The notes under the pieces: model-generated
The model's database searches: none
Told to the model about the DNA's origin: nothing
Seen by the model: the letters and a program-made list of their open reading frames with translations, nothing else
Position numbers and translations under genes: made by a program
Part shown: positions 8,457 through 18,132 of the stretch, piece by piece
Layout of the letters: each line of letters starts with the position of its first letter
Numbering within the stretch: position 1 is the stretch's first letter
Assembly (NCBI GenBank): GCA_024275015.1
Contig: JAJRZW010000064.1
Span: 1-64,000 of the forward strand
From: Deltaproteobacteria bacterium
Lineage (GTDB): Bacteria > Desulfobacterota > Desulfobulbia > Desulfobulbales > JAJRZW01
Direction of reading: 5' to 3'
DNA: 64,000 nucleotides

Positions 8457-9582
8457 CTTCCGCTTGGGTGGGCGTCACCGCTGCCGGTACCACGGGTTCG
8501 GTCTCGGCCTGGACCGGGGTGGGCGGCGCGGCGTCTGCCGTTGTTTCATTCTCGGTATATGGAGACACGGAGCTTTCAGGGGCCGGCTCTGGTTCGGTGG
8601 GCGCGACTGTCGGTGCCGGCGTTTCCCCGCTGTCAAATACCTCTGGTTGTCGGGGTATATCTTTTTCTTTCTCCCGCAGTTTCGCGAGTCCCATGGGGAT
8701 GGAAAGTCTTGCCACCTCGCCCGAGGGGCCGAGCGGCGGCATGGCCTCGCCGTTGACGGTGATTCTGATACCGCCGGCATTGCCGATGAACAGCCGCATT
8801 TTTTTTCTTGCCTTCCAGGTTCTGGACTCACCGGGATGGTAGGTGTACTGTCGCGCCGGGCCGTTGTCGATTATGATTTTCATCCAGGTGGATTCGACGA
8901 ATTTAGCGACCACGGTGTAACGTATGGGCGGTGGCATTTTTTTTGTCGCCGGCGGTGTTTCTTTCGCCTTGGTGGCAACGGGACTATAGGTCTCAATCTT
9001 CGTCGTCCGCGCCGCCGCCGTTGTTTCGGCGGTCTTTCCCTTTTCCTGATAAGCGGGTCTGTCCCTGTCGGCTGTTGTCATTGTCTCCGGAGCCGGAGCA
9101 GGGATTTCGATCCTGTTCAGGGGGATCGGTGCCGGGGGGACATCGGCGGTGCGGTCTCTATCAAAAAAGATGTTTTTGCCACTGATAAAGATGAGGGCCA
9201 GAATAACCAGGACCGCCCCCAGGAGAAGACGGTTGGAGATCAGGGGGGGGCTTTCGTATTCTTCCAGGCCGGCATCATCTTCCTCGAGATGATGGGGTTC
9301 GTACCCGGGTGGACGCAGGCCGCTTTTATCGTAAATCGCCAATGCCTCCCCGGGGTCAATGCCCAGGTAGACGGCATAGATTTTGATGAAGCCGCGGACA
9401 AAGATCTCCGCCCGCATTCCGGAGTAATCATCAGCCTCGATGGCTTGCAGGGTATGGGTATGGATCCGGGTGGCCGCGGCCGCGTCGTTGATACTCTTCT
9501 GCTGACCGCGGCGGGTCTGTTTCAGGAGGGTGCCAAGGGACTCGGTAACCATATTGTCCATGTCCATATCTGAACCGTGCAT
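8443..9582 (-). CDS. rodZ: RodZ-like cytoskeletal/HTH membrane protein
   Basis: The 379-residue protein has an N-terminal Cro/CI-type HTH_25 domain (about residues 14-80), one membrane segment (LLLGAVLVILALIFISG, about 165-182), and a low-complexity Pro/Thr/Ala periplasmic linker. A DUF4115-type beta domain follows (VVAKFVESTWMKIIIDNG, ending with NGEAMPPLG), then a Pro/Glu/Ala-rich tail. This is the RodZ architecture, which links MreB to the elongation machinery in rods. GAGGA sits 7-8 bases before the ATG at 9582. The C-terminal tail after the DUF4115 domain is longer than usual. Confidence 0.85.
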   Translation of the reverse strand: MHGSDMDMDNMVTESLGTLLKQTRRGQQKSINDAAAATRIHTHTLQAIEADDYSGMRAEIFVRGFIKIYAVYLGIDPGEALAIYDKSGLRPPGYEPHHLEEDDAGLEEYESPPLISNRLLLGAVLVILALIFISGKNIFFDRDRTADVPPAPIPLNRIEIPAPAPETMTTADRDRPAYQEKGKTAETTAAARTTKIETYSPVATKAKETPPATKKMPPPIRYTVVAKFVESTWMKIIIDNGPARQYTYHPGESRTWKARKKMRLFIGNAGGIRITVNGEAMPPLGPSGEVARLSIPMGLAKLREKEKDIPRQPEVFDSGETPAPTVAPTEPEPAPESSVSPYTENETTADAAPPTPVQAETEPVVPAAVTPTQAEDVAQ

Positions 9583-9678
9583 CTGCTGTCCTCTCCCCCG
9601 TGTTTCTTGTCTCTTTGATTTCCTTAATCCGCCTGACTTACATCATGATCCTTATATAAGCCTCTTTTTTCAATTTTG

Positions 9679-10623
9679 TCAGCCATTCTTGCCGGGATTT
9701 CTTTCCCGGAGACTTATAAGCCTTTTTTTTATCTCGTTTTTTACCAGCGTGAAGGGGGGAGCTTCGCTTTTGCCGGCAATATTTTTCGCAAAGACGAGAA
9801 AAAACTGCATTGCCCCGGCGCCCTCGACCACCGTGGTTATGTCCCCCGGTTTTTTGCCTTTTATTATCGTCAACATCCATGGAGCCATCTCTCCGGGTTT
9901 GAGAAAATTGAGATCCCCGCCGTTAGCGGCCGATGGTAATTCGGAAAATCGTCGTGCCAATTCTTTGAAATCAGCACCTTTTTCAATTTTGTTCCTGATT
10001 TCTTCGGCCCTTTTTCGGGCTTCTTCACGACTGTGGGCCAGACTGTGGGGATGGTTCCAGTAAAAACCCATCTGCAGCAGGTGGACACCTTCAGGCATTG
10101 AAGCGGAATTAAGGTAATTTTTCTGATAAAATTTTTGCGCCTCAGCATCGGTGATCACGATTTTTGATCTGACCTCAAAGTGAATCAGGCGCGAGTAGGC
10201 GATATTTTCTTTTATCCCGCGGCGGTAATCGTCGAAATCGATCCCTGTCTCCTTGAGGGTCGTCTTGAAGTCTTCCATGCTGCGACCGGAATCGGCGATC
10301 ATATTCCTGATATAGCTGTCGACATACTGGTCGTTGGCCGCTATGCCGGTGGCCTTGGCCTTCTGGACCATCAACCGGCGTTCTATGAGGTTGAGCAGTA
10401 CCTGCCTTTTATAGTCCTTTGCCGTCGGATCCGGCGGGTCCGGGGTGGTCATTCGCATAAGAACGGGGTTGGCGCGGTGTTTAAGCTCGGATCTGGTGAT
10501 GGCCTCATTATTCACCACCGCTACAATCCGGTCATACACCCTGGCCGCCGTTGGTCGGGGGCAGAGAACGATAATGATAAAAAAGAGCGGCAACAGCGGG
10601 AACGATTTGATTTTAAAGGTCAT
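9679..10623 (-). CDS. surA: SurA-like periplasmic peptidyl-prolyl isomerase/chaperone
   Basis: The 314-residue protein begins with a signal peptide (MTFKIKSF, then a hydrophobic run ending near PTAARVYD). A SurA N-terminal domain follows (DRIVAVVNNEAITRSEL). The C-terminal half holds one parvulin-like (PpiC) domain, about residues 190-285, with the ELARRFSELPSAANGGDLNF segment. The role inferred is folding and delivery of outer-membrane proteins to BamA. The ATG at 10623 was preferred over an upstream TTG at 10686 because it begins the signal peptide. The gene lies between mfd and rodZ. Confidence 0.88.
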   Translation of the reverse strand: MTFKIKSFPLLPLFFIIIVLCPRPTAARVYDRIVAVVNNEAITRSELKHRANPVLMRMTTPDPPDPTAKDYKRQVLLNLIERRLMVQKAKATGIAANDQYVDSYIRNMIADSGRSMEDFKTTLKETGIDFDDYRRGIKENIAYSRLIHFEVRSKIVITDAEAQKFYQKNYLNSASMPEGVHLLQMGFYWNHPHSLAHSREEARKRAEEIRNKIEKGADFKELARRFSELPSAANGGDLNFLKPGEMAPWMLTIIKGKKPGDITTVVEGAGAMQFFLVFAKNIAGKSEAPPFTLVKNEIKKRLISLRERNPGKNG

Positions 10624-10686
10624 AAAAGTGTCTTGGCAGAGGGGTAACGACGGGCTGCTGAAGCCCGTCAGGGAATGGTTGAGCAA

Positions 10687-10975
10687 AAATCGTTAAATAC
10701 TCCCGCGTGTGAATTTCGAGAAAAAGACGTATTTGAATACGTTGTAGTGAGGAAGTCGTAACAAGTATCGGGATGGCTGATTAAAAAGTTCGATATACAA
10801 GGAGTGGGGTATTTTTGCGAGTGAGGCCATATCCCGCCATGGCGGGACCCGAACGAGCAAAAATGGCCCACGACGCAGTAAGTCGGACTTTTTACGACGC
10901 CATCCGCGGTGACGAGATGATTCGCTCACAACGCAGCCGTTGGCGATTCTTTGCGACGCCATCAGGATTGGGGAA
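10687..10975. repeat. Family E repeat, long palindromic copy between mfd and surA
   Basis: This gap contains GGATGGCTGATTAAAAAGTTCGA answered about 130 bp later by the inverted GTCGGACTTTTTACGACGCC ATCC. Nested inside is GGTATTTTTGCGAGTGAGG with inverted CGAGCAAAAATGGCC. It matches parts of 4374-4460 and 22055-22112. GTCGTAACAAG occurs here by chance resemblance to 16S rRNA. No coding sequence was found. Confidence 0.6.
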
Positions 10976-10981
10976 CAGAAA

Positions 10982-13900
10982 TTAAGTAGCAAGAAGAGCC
11001 AGGGACTGCAATGTTTTTTTTGCTTCTTCGATGATCGTATCGCCGCGGGGGTCAAGGCCACCGATGATCAGGCGGTTATCGGGGAGTATTTTGATACTGT
11101 GGTCCCCGGCTTGGTTAAGGGCCAGGAGCTTTTCCGGGGAAATGGGGGTGGCGTCACTCAGAGTCAGGACCAGTTTTTCCGGTCCCTGTTCAAGTTTGGT
11201 CGCCGCCAATTGCAGCATCTGCGGCTTGAGGGAGACGATGCCGATGATATTGGCGGTCTCCGCCGGCAGGGGGCCGTAGCGGTCAATGAGTTCATCGGTT
11301 ATTTCGTCCAGTTCCGCCTCGTCGGCGGCGGCGCTGATGCGGCGATAGGCGAGGTAACGCTGGCCGGTGTCGGGGATGTAGTCCTCGGCGATAAAGGCCG
11401 GGACCTTGAGGTTGATCTCCGGCTCGATTTCCGGGGTGGCATCGGCTCCGGCGGTGGAACGTTTCAGGTCTTCAACCGTGCGCTGCAGGAGTTCCAGGTA
11501 AAGGTCGTAGCCCACCGCGGTGATCTGGCCGCTCTGAGAGTTGCCGAGGAGGCTGCCGCCGCCGCGGATCTGCAGGTCGCTCATCGCAAGTTTGAAGCCG
11601 CCGCCGAGATCGTTGTAGTCCATCAGGGCCCGGATCCGGCGCCGGGCCTCGCGGGGCAGTTTTTTCGGGTCGGGGAGGAGAAGGTAGGCGTAGGCCTGTT
11701 CGCTGCTGCGGCCGACCCGGCCCCGGAGCTGATATATTTCCGCCAGGCCGAGACGGTCGGCACGGGTGATGATGATGGTGTTGGCCGAGGGGATGTCAAG
11801 GCCGCTTTCGATAATAGTGGTGCAGATGAGGACGTCGATTTCGCGGGTGACAAAGGCCTGCATTATTTCCTCTATGTCGCGGGGGGCCATCTGTCCGTGG
11901 GCCACCGCGATCCGGGCGTCGGGTTTCAACCCCTGCACCCTTTCAGCGACCCTGTGGATGGTCCGCACCCGGTTATGGACCACGAATACCTGGCCGTTAC
12001 GCTGCATCTCCCGGGTGATCGCCTCCCTGATAATCAGGTCTTCATCGCCGCTGATATAGGTCTTTACCGGCCGTCGTTCCCGCGGCGGGGTGTCAATGAC
12101 CGATAGGTCGCGGATGCCGAGAAGCGACATCTGCAGGGTCCGAGGGATCGGTGTCGCCGACAGGGTGAGGACATCGACACCATGGCGCATTTTTTTCATC
12201 TTTTCCTTGTGCTTGACCCCGAAACGGTGTTCCTCGTCGATGATTATCAGGCCGAGGTCGGCGAACTCGACATCGTTTGAGAGGAGACGATGGGTGCCGA
12301 TGATGAGATCGACTTTGCCTTCCCTGAGCTCTTTCAGGCTCCGGCGTTGCTGGGCCGGGGTGCGGAAGCGGGTGAGGGTGTGGATGGATACCGGCAGGTC
12401 GCGGAAGCGGGCGGCAAAGGTGGCGGCGTGCTGTTCGGCCAGAACCGTGGTCGGGACCATGAAGGCCACCTGGCCGCCGTCTTCGATGACCTTGAACGCG
12501 GCCCGGATCGCGACCTCGGTTTTGCCGTAGCCGACGTCGCCGCAAACCAGGCGATCGGTGATTCTGGCGCTCGCAAGGTCGTCGAGGACTTCGCGGATCG
12601 CCTTGGCCTGCCCCGGGGTCTCATCATAGACGAATGACTCCTCAAGCTCGGCGAATAACTCCCCCCCGGGAGAGAAACGCCGGCCCACGGTCATCTCGCG
12701 TCGGGCGTATAGGGTAAGGAGGTCGGCTGCCACCTTCCATACCTCGTGGCGCACCTTCTGTTTTGCCTTCTGCCACTTCTTGCTCCCGAGGCGGTCGATC
12801 CGCGGTTTGCGGTCGGTCATTCCCTGGTATTTATGAACCAGATTCAGCTTTTCCACCGGGACAAAGAGGCGATCATCATCGCGGTAGTCAATGCGGATGA
12901 AATCACGCCTGACCCCGTTGATCTCCATGTTTTCAAGTCCGGCGTATATTCCGAGCCCATGGTCGCGATGGACCACCACCTCACCTTTATCAAGCTCGGC
13001 GAATTTTACCCGTTCCCCTAAACGGGGGTCGCGGCCGCGTCTGCGTTTGACGCTTTTATCGCCGAAGATTTCGTTTTCACTTACCAGGTGCATCCCCAGT
13101 TCCGGGACATCAAAGCCGTTTGTCAGGGGGCGGGTGAAGATGTTTACCCGTTCGCGGTCAAGGACTTCGTTGTTGAAGCATCCGTTGTTCAGGGTTGATG
13201 ATATTCCATGGTTCTGCAGGATTTCCCGCATCTGCCGGCCGTGATGTTCACTGCGGCAGGCGATGGCGACGTGATCGCCGTGGTCGCGCCATTTCTCTAT
13301 CCGTTCCGCCAGGGGGGGGATGATCCCGGAACGGTGCCGGGCCATGTCGATCTCCTGGCGCAGGAGGGTGTGATCCGGCAGGCGCAGGTTCAGGCCCCTG
13401 TCGTGTTTTTGTTCCCGCTGGTGGAAGTCTATCACCTCGATCCGGCGTGCCTGTCCGGGCAGGCGGTCGGTGATGGCGCCGAAGTCGAAGAGATCGTCCA
13501 CCGGCAGGGCGCAGCCGTTGTTGACGGAGGCGGCGAAGTTGGCCTCGGCCCTCTCCCGGGCCAGGGTCAGGGATTCATTCATTCCGTCGGGGTCAACACA
13601 GAAGGCGAGGGTATCCTTCGGCAGGATCGCGGGGATGGTGGTGGTCTCGGGCCAGAACAGGGGAAGGAAGAATTCGATTCCCGGAAACCGTTGTCCTGTC
13701 GCGAGATGTTCGGCGATTTCGTCTGTATTGCCGCGGGCGGTTTTTCGCAGGCGTTCACTTAGTTGAGCCGGGTCGTCCGGAAAGATGATCTTTGACGGCG
13801 GCAGGATGACAAATTCGGCCAGTTCCTTTATCGACCGCTGGCTTATGGGGTCAAAGATGCGGATGGATTCAAGGGTGTCGCCGAATAAGTCAAGCCGGAC

Positions 13901-14455
13901 CGGGGCATCATCGTTTTTGCCGCAGTCGTGGGGCATGGGGGCGAAAAAATCGATGATCGCGCCGCGGACCGAGAATTCTCCCGGGTTCTGTACCAGAGAT
14001 ACCCGTTCAAATCCGTTGCCGGTGAACCAGGTCAACAGGTCGTCGCGGTCAATTTCTTCGCCGGCGGCGACGAGTTCGGCCCGGCGGCTTAAAAGCGCCG
14101 GCGGCGGAATTCGCCGAACCAGCGCCCGGGCTCCGGCAACGATGATAAAAGGAGCGGCCATGGTGTGAATGGCGTAAATGGCGGCGACCCGGGCTGCGGC
14201 CACTGCCGGGTCCGGTGACAGGGGCAGATAAGGCTGAATGTCATAGGCGGGGATATTTATTACCGGGATATCGCTGAACAGGGCCAGGTCGCGGACGAGG
14301 CCTGTTGCCTGTTCAACCGAGGGCGTGAATATGGCGGTGGGACGGCGGGATTCTTCCGCCGCCAGGGCGCATAACCAGGCCAGGCCGCTGTTCCGCGGGC
14401 CGGAAAGGGTGACCGGGGCGGTTCCCCGGGAGATTTTTTTTACGACGTCTGGCAT
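10982..14455 (-). CDS. mfd: Transcription-repair coupling factor Mfd
   Basis: The 1157-residue protein is full length for Mfd, the ATP-driven translocase that removes stalled RNA polymerase and recruits UvrA. The UvrB-like N-terminal module, the CarD/RID-type RNA-polymerase-interaction segment (GEVVVHRDHGLGIYAG), the RecG-like helicase motor with Walker A GDVGYGKTEVA, the DEEH box (IIIDEEHRFGV) and the TRCF C-terminal domain are all recognisable. An ATG at 14455 was taken rather than an upstream TTG at 14467. It opens the mfd-surA-rodZ-recO minus-strand run, although a 358-bp repeat-filled gap separates it from surA. Confidence 0.97.
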   Translation of the reverse strand: MPDVVKKISRGTAPVTLSGPRNSGLAWLCALAAEESRRPTAIFTPSVEQATGLVRDLALFSDIPVINIPAYDIQPYLPLSPDPAVAAARVAAIYAIHTMAAPFIIVAGARALVRRIPPPALLSRRAELVAAGEEIDRDDLLTWFTGNGFERVSLVQNPGEFSVRGAIIDFFAPMPHDCGKNDDAPVRLDLFGDTLESIRIFDPISQRSIKELAEFVILPPSKIIFPDDPAQLSERLRKTARGNTDEIAEHLATGQRFPGIEFFLPLFWPETTTIPAILPKDTLAFCVDPDGMNESLTLARERAEANFAASVNNGCALPVDDLFDFGAITDRLPGQARRIEVIDFHQREQKHDRGLNLRLPDHTLLRQEIDMARHRSGIIPPLAERIEKWRDHGDHVAIACRSEHHGRQMREILQNHGISSTLNNGCFNNEVLDRERVNIFTRPLTNGFDVPELGMHLVSENEIFGDKSVKRRRGRDPRLGERVKFAELDKGEVVVHRDHGLGIYAGLENMEINGVRRDFIRIDYRDDDRLFVPVEKLNLVHKYQGMTDRKPRIDRLGSKKWQKAKQKVRHEVWKVAADLLTLYARREMTVGRRFSPGGELFAELEESFVYDETPGQAKAIREVLDDLASARITDRLVCGDVGYGKTEVAIRAAFKVIEDGGQVAFMVPTTVLAEQHAATFAARFRDLPVSIHTLTRFRTPAQQRRSLKELREGKVDLIIGTHRLLSNDVEFADLGLIIIDEEHRFGVKHKEKMKKMRHGVDVLTLSATPIPRTLQMSLLGIRDLSVIDTPPRERRPVKTYISGDEDLIIREAITREMQRNGQVFVVHNRVRTIHRVAERVQGLKPDARIAVAHGQMAPRDIEEIMQAFVTREIDVLICTTIIESGLDIPSANTIIITRADRLGLAEIYQLRGRVGRSSEQAYAYLLLPDPKKLPREARRRIRALMDYNDLGGGFKLAMSDLQIRGGGSLLGNSQSGQITAVGYDLYLELLQRTVEDLKRSTAGADATPEIEPEINLKVPAFIAEDYIPDTGQRYLAYRRISAAADEAELDEITDELIDRYGPLPAETANIIGIVSLKPQMLQLAATKLEQGPEKLVLTLSDATPISPEKLLALNQAGDHSIKILPDNRLIIGGLDPRGDTIIEEAKKTLQSLALLAT

Positions 14456-14496
14456 ACCGGAAAACAAAGATCAGAGGATGGATGTCGAGCAGCGGC

Positions 14497-14636
14497 GCAT
14501 GGACGGCTTTTCCAACTCCCGGTTGCCAAAACAAGTTCCGGCCAACCTCTCGATTTTATTGGATTTTGCAAACCCAATAAAATCGGCGGCGCGTCCATGC
14601 TCCGCGATCATCCCGTTTTTCAACGGTCTGTTAAGG
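14497..14636 (+). repeat. Family A repeat, copy 2
   Basis: Contains CATGGACGGCTTTTCCAAC, the core GGTTGCCAAAACAAGTTCCG, AATCGGCGGCGCGTCCATG and the end TTTTTCAACGGTCTGTTAA. It lies about 10 bp past the bamA stop codon and before mfd. Confidence 0.8.
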
Positions 14637-14646
14637 CCTTTCGGTC

Positions 14647-17337
14647 TCAAAACGCCCCGCCGATGCTGAAGTCCCAGTTGCTGGTATCCTCGCCCTCTTT
14701 TGGGTTGAGATTGCGGCCCCATTCAAGACGCAGCGGTCCCACCGGCGACAGCCAGCGAAAGCCGAAACCGGCGCTGTTTTTCACGTCTCTGAAACGCCAG
14801 GATTCATAGCGGTCGTAAACGTTGCCGAGGTCGTAGAAGATTACCCCGTTAAGCCCTGAATCATTGAGCAGGGGGAAGATATATTCAAAATTGCCATACC
14901 ACATCTTGGTCCCCCCGATCCGGTCTTTCTGCTGATAGGTCAGGCCGGTGAGGGGATCGGTGAGGGTGACGGTCTCGGTCGGGCTGATTTCCCCGGCATT
15001 AAAACCGCGGATGGTATTCATGCCGCCGAGATAAAATTTTTCGTAAACCGGCAGGTGACCGCCGCCGTTTTCCTGGACATAACCCATGGCGGCGCGGGCG
15101 TAGAAGTGGGTGTTTTTACTCACCGGCAGAATTTTGCCCGCCGAGGCCTCGACCTTGGTGAAACCGTTGTCGCCGCCGAGTGGACCGCCGGCGTATTTCA
15201 CGGTGAAACTCTGGTGTGAGCCTTTGGTGGCGGCGTAGCGGCGGTTCCTGGTCTCCCGGGAGAGGCCGATCTTGACCGCGCTGGTGATGTGGTACTGCAT
15301 TGATTCGAGGATACTGCTGGTGGCGGTGGCGAGGTTGACATCGCTGAGGCTGGTATCGTCGTAACCGTAGCTCCAGATAAAACGCCATTTTTTGTAGACC
15401 GGGTAGCCGAAACGGATTGCGCCGCCGGTGGAGTCTTTGGTGTAGTCGTCGTATTCCCGCGACCAGTTGTAGAGGTTGATCCCGAACATTAATTTGGAAT
15501 CAAAGATATGGGGCTCGGTGAAGCTCAGGTTATAACGGTTGCTGATCGAACTGATATCCACCTGAGCCGCCAGCTGCTGCCCCCTCCCCAGGAAGTTGGC
15601 CTCCTTGATCTCGCCCATGAACGACAGCCTGTCCACGGAACTGTATCCGGCGCCGATGCTGAAGGTCCCGGTGGGTTTGTCCTTTACGTCGACTTCAATG
15701 TCGAGGAGGTCATCGGTGTCTGTGGGTCTCGGGGTAATGTTCACCTTGTCGAAAAAATCAAGGCGGAGAAGATTTTCCCGGCTTTTTCTTATCTTGGCGG
15801 AGTTGAATATTCCCCCCTCGGTGAGCTTGATCTCCCGCCGGATGACCTTGTCGCGGGTTCTGGTGTTGCCCTTGATCAGGATGCGGTTGACCCGGACCAT
15901 ATTGCCTTTGTTGATCTCAAAGGTCAGGTCGACGGTTTTTTTGTCGCGGTCGCGCGACAGGATTGGTTCGACCTCGGCAAAGGCGAAACCGTGTTCGGAA
16001 TAGAAATCGGAAACCCGCATCACGTCTTCGCGCATGGTCCGGCGGCTGAAATATTTTTCTTCCCCGACCTTGACCCTCTCGAGGATTTTTTTCCTGGTCT
16101 CGATAATGTCGCCGCTTACGGTGATATTCCCCGGGCGGTAGCGGATACCCTCGACGATATTGATGTAGAGGTTGAAGCCTTTTTTGTCTTTTTTCAGCTC
16201 AGGACCGGTGACCCTGACGTCTAAAAAACCCTCGTTATGGTAAAAGGCGGCGATCCGGGCCCCGTCGTGTTCCAGCATTCCCTCTTTCAGGAGGCCGGAA
16301 TCGGTGAGCCAGGAGAACCAGCCTTTTTTCTTGGTGAGCATGGCCTTGCGGATCTTGCGGTCGGAGAATGATTCGTTGCCGCTGATAAAGATTTTACGGA
16401 CAAAGAGTCTTTTCCCCTCGGTGATTTTGATGATAACGTCAACTCGTCCCCGGGGTGCCTTTTTGCTGGTGATTTCAAGACGGCAATCATGATAGCCCTT
16501 TTCGCCGTAGAGTTTGAGGATTGCCGCCCGGGTTTCGCTGATGGCGGTATCGCTCATGATCATGGCCGGCCGCAGTTTGATCACTTCTTTGAGATCGCTT
16601 TCCTTTACCTTGTCACGGCCCTTGATCTCTACTTTGCGGATTACCGGTTTTTCCTTGACCGTAAAGGTAACGTCCTGTCCCTCTTCACCGTCGGTCACGC
16701 TTACCGCGACGTCGTTGAAATATCCCATGGCAAAGATTTTTTTTATGTCGTTGCTCAGGATTTTTGGTTCAGGTTTACTGCCGGCTGCGGTCTCGACCTT
16801 GCTCAGGATGGCACCGGAGTCGATCTTGCGGTTACCCCTGACCACGACCTCTGCCACCCGTTTGTCCCGGTCGCGGAAGTTTTTGACCTTGCTGATCATC
16901 GCCGCGAGCAGGTCGGGGAGATCTGCCGGAGATTCACCTTCTTCAAAAAAATGGCTTCTGCCGCCGTCCTTACGGAGGTCGAAGGCGGTGGCGTCAAGGC
17001 TCAGGCGGCCGCCGAGATAGGTTATGCTGCCCAGGACAATGATTTCGGTTCGGGCGCTCAATGTCTTTTTCAGTTGCGCCAGGGTCGGTTCTTTGCCGTT
17101 GCCGATGCCGGGGAACAGATCCTCGGTTTCGGCCGTGTCTATCAGAATGATGTCCGCCGCGGCTGCCTTCTGCCCCAGGTCTTTATCCATCATGGCCTTG
17201 ATTCCGGCGGCGTCCTTGCCGGCGGCGTTGATCACCGGGGGAATGATGGTGATAGTAGCGGTTTGCGCTGCCGCCATCGGCGGCAGAAGGAGGAGAGATA
17301 AGAATAGGACTGTAAGCAGAGAGGTCGTTTTTATCAT
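14647..17337 (-). CDS. bamA: Outer-membrane protein assembly factor BamA
   Basis: The 896-residue protein has a signal peptide ending at PPMAAAQ and an extra periplasmic region of about 140 residues. Five POTRA-type repeats follow (starting VAEVVVRGNRKID, later EVEIKG, KIFISGN, NITVSGD, RILIKGNT), then a C-terminal Omp85 beta-barrel. The barrel shows the lid-loop motif TIRGFN and ends in Phe (SIGGAF), the usual C-terminal beta-signal. BamA inserts outer-membrane proteins. The N-terminal extension before POTRA1 is longer than in enterobacteria. The gene is downstream of lolD with a 90-bp AT-rich gap. A family A repeat follows its stop. Confidence 0.95.
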   Translation of the reverse strand: MIKTTSLLTVLFLSLLLLPPMAAAQTATITIIPPVINAAGKDAAGIKAMMDKDLGQKAAAADIILIDTAETEDLFPGIGNGKEPTLAQLKKTLSARTEIIVLGSITYLGGRLSLDATAFDLRKDGGRSHFFEEGESPADLPDLLAAMISKVKNFRDRDKRVAEVVVRGNRKIDSGAILSKVETAAGSKPEPKILSNDIKKIFAMGYFNDVAVSVTDGEEGQDVTFTVKEKPVIRKVEIKGRDKVKESDLKEVIKLRPAMIMSDTAISETRAAILKLYGEKGYHDCRLEITSKKAPRGRVDVIIKITEGKRLFVRKIFISGNESFSDRKIRKAMLTKKKGWFSWLTDSGLLKEGMLEHDGARIAAFYHNEGFLDVRVTGPELKKDKKGFNLYINIVEGIRYRPGNITVSGDIIETRKKILERVKVGEEKYFSRRTMREDVMRVSDFYSEHGFAFAEVEPILSRDRDKKTVDLTFEINKGNMVRVNRILIKGNTRTRDKVIRREIKLTEGGIFNSAKIRKSRENLLRLDFFDKVNITPRPTDTDDLLDIEVDVKDKPTGTFSIGAGYSSVDRLSFMGEIKEANFLGRGQQLAAQVDISSISNRYNLSFTEPHIFDSKLMFGINLYNWSREYDDYTKDSTGGAIRFGYPVYKKWRFIWSYGYDDTSLSDVNLATATSSILESMQYHITSAVKIGLSRETRNRRYAATKGSHQSFTVKYAGGPLGGDNGFTKVEASAGKILPVSKNTHFYARAAMGYVQENGGGHLPVYEKFYLGGMNTIRGFNAGEISPTETVTLTDPLTGLTYQQKDRIGGTKMWYGNFEYIFPLLNDSGLNGVIFYDLGNVYDRYESWRFRDVKNSAGFGFRWLSPVGPLRLEWGRNLNPKEGEDTSNWDFSIGGAF

Positions 17338-17427
17338 CCGTTTGATACGTCTTTTGTCTTTTATAGGTTGGTTTGGTGTCTGTCTATGAAATGGTTTTTT
17401 ATGGTATAGACACTATCTTTGGTTGTC

Positions 17428-18132
17428 TCAGGCTGTCTGGAGTTTGCCGTCTTTGAGTTCAAGACATCGGTCCATGGCCGCGGTAAGATCCAGGTTATGG
17501 GTGACCATTATCGTTGCCAGTCCCATTTCCCGGTTGAGTCCGTCGATGAGTTCGAAGATCTTTTCGCCGGTGCGCGGGTCGAGATTTCCGGTGGGTTCGT
17601 CGGCCAGGAGCAGCAGCGGTTTCATGATCAGGGCCCGGGCCAGGGCGATGCGCTGCTGTTCGCCGCCGGAGAGTTCCCCCACCTTATGGGTGGCCCGGTC
17701 GGCAAGGCCGACGCGGTCGATCATCGAAAAAGCCCGGGGGCGGATGACTTTTAAACCGTTGCCGGCGATCAGTCCCGGCATCATGATATTTTCCAGGGCG
17801 GTGAATTCCGGCAACAGGTGATGAAACTGAAAGACAAAGCCGATGGTTTGGTTGCGGAACCTTGACATCTCCCGGTCGTCCTTGTCAAGGACGTTTTCAC
17901 CCTGACAGGCAATGGTGCCGCTGTCGGGACGGTCAAGGGTGCCGAGGATTTGCAACAGGGTGGTCTTGCCGGTCCCCGAGGTGCCGGTGATCGCCGTCAT
18001 TTCACCTCCGGCGAGGTCAAAGTCAACCCCGTCAAGGACCGTCAATGGTTCCCGTCCCGGGCGGGGAAACTGTTTTTTTAAGGCCCGGGCGGAAAAAACC
18101 GGGTCGGAACATTTTGTCGTCGCGGGGGGCAT
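17428..18132 (-). CDS. lolD: Lipoprotein-releasing system ATPase LolD
   Basis: The 234-residue ABC ATPase has Walker A GTSGTGKTT, the signature LSGGEQQRIALARAL, Walker B LLLLADEPTGNLD and switch MVTHN. It powers extraction of lipoproteins from the inner membrane toward LolA. The start abuts the lolCE stop by a 1-bp overlap. Because MacB-type exporters share this ATPase family, the Lol assignment rests on the neighbouring lolCE and bamA. Confidence 0.93.
   Translation of the reverse strand: MPPATTKCSDPVFSARALKKQFPRPGREPLTVLDGVDFDLAGGEMTAITGTSGTGKTTLLQILGTLDRPDSGTIACQGENVLDKDDREMSRFRNQTIGFVFQFHHLLPEFTALENIMMPGLIAGNGLKVIRPRAFSMIDRVGLADRATHKVGELSGGEQQRIALARALIMKPLLLLADEPTGNLDPRTGEKIFELIDGLNREMGLATIMVTHNLDLTAAMDRCLELKDGKLQTA

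Noticed and set aside
8260..9573. 437-residue plus-strand open frame opposite rodZ and recO
   Set aside because: Shadow of two recognised genes; Arg/Gly/Cys-rich composition without domain signatures.
10752..10766. AAGTCGTAACAAG, like the 3' end of 16S rRNA
   Set aside because: The match stops after about 13 bases, no anti-Shine-Dalgarno end or other rRNA sequence follows, and the same motif belongs to the family E/F repeats.
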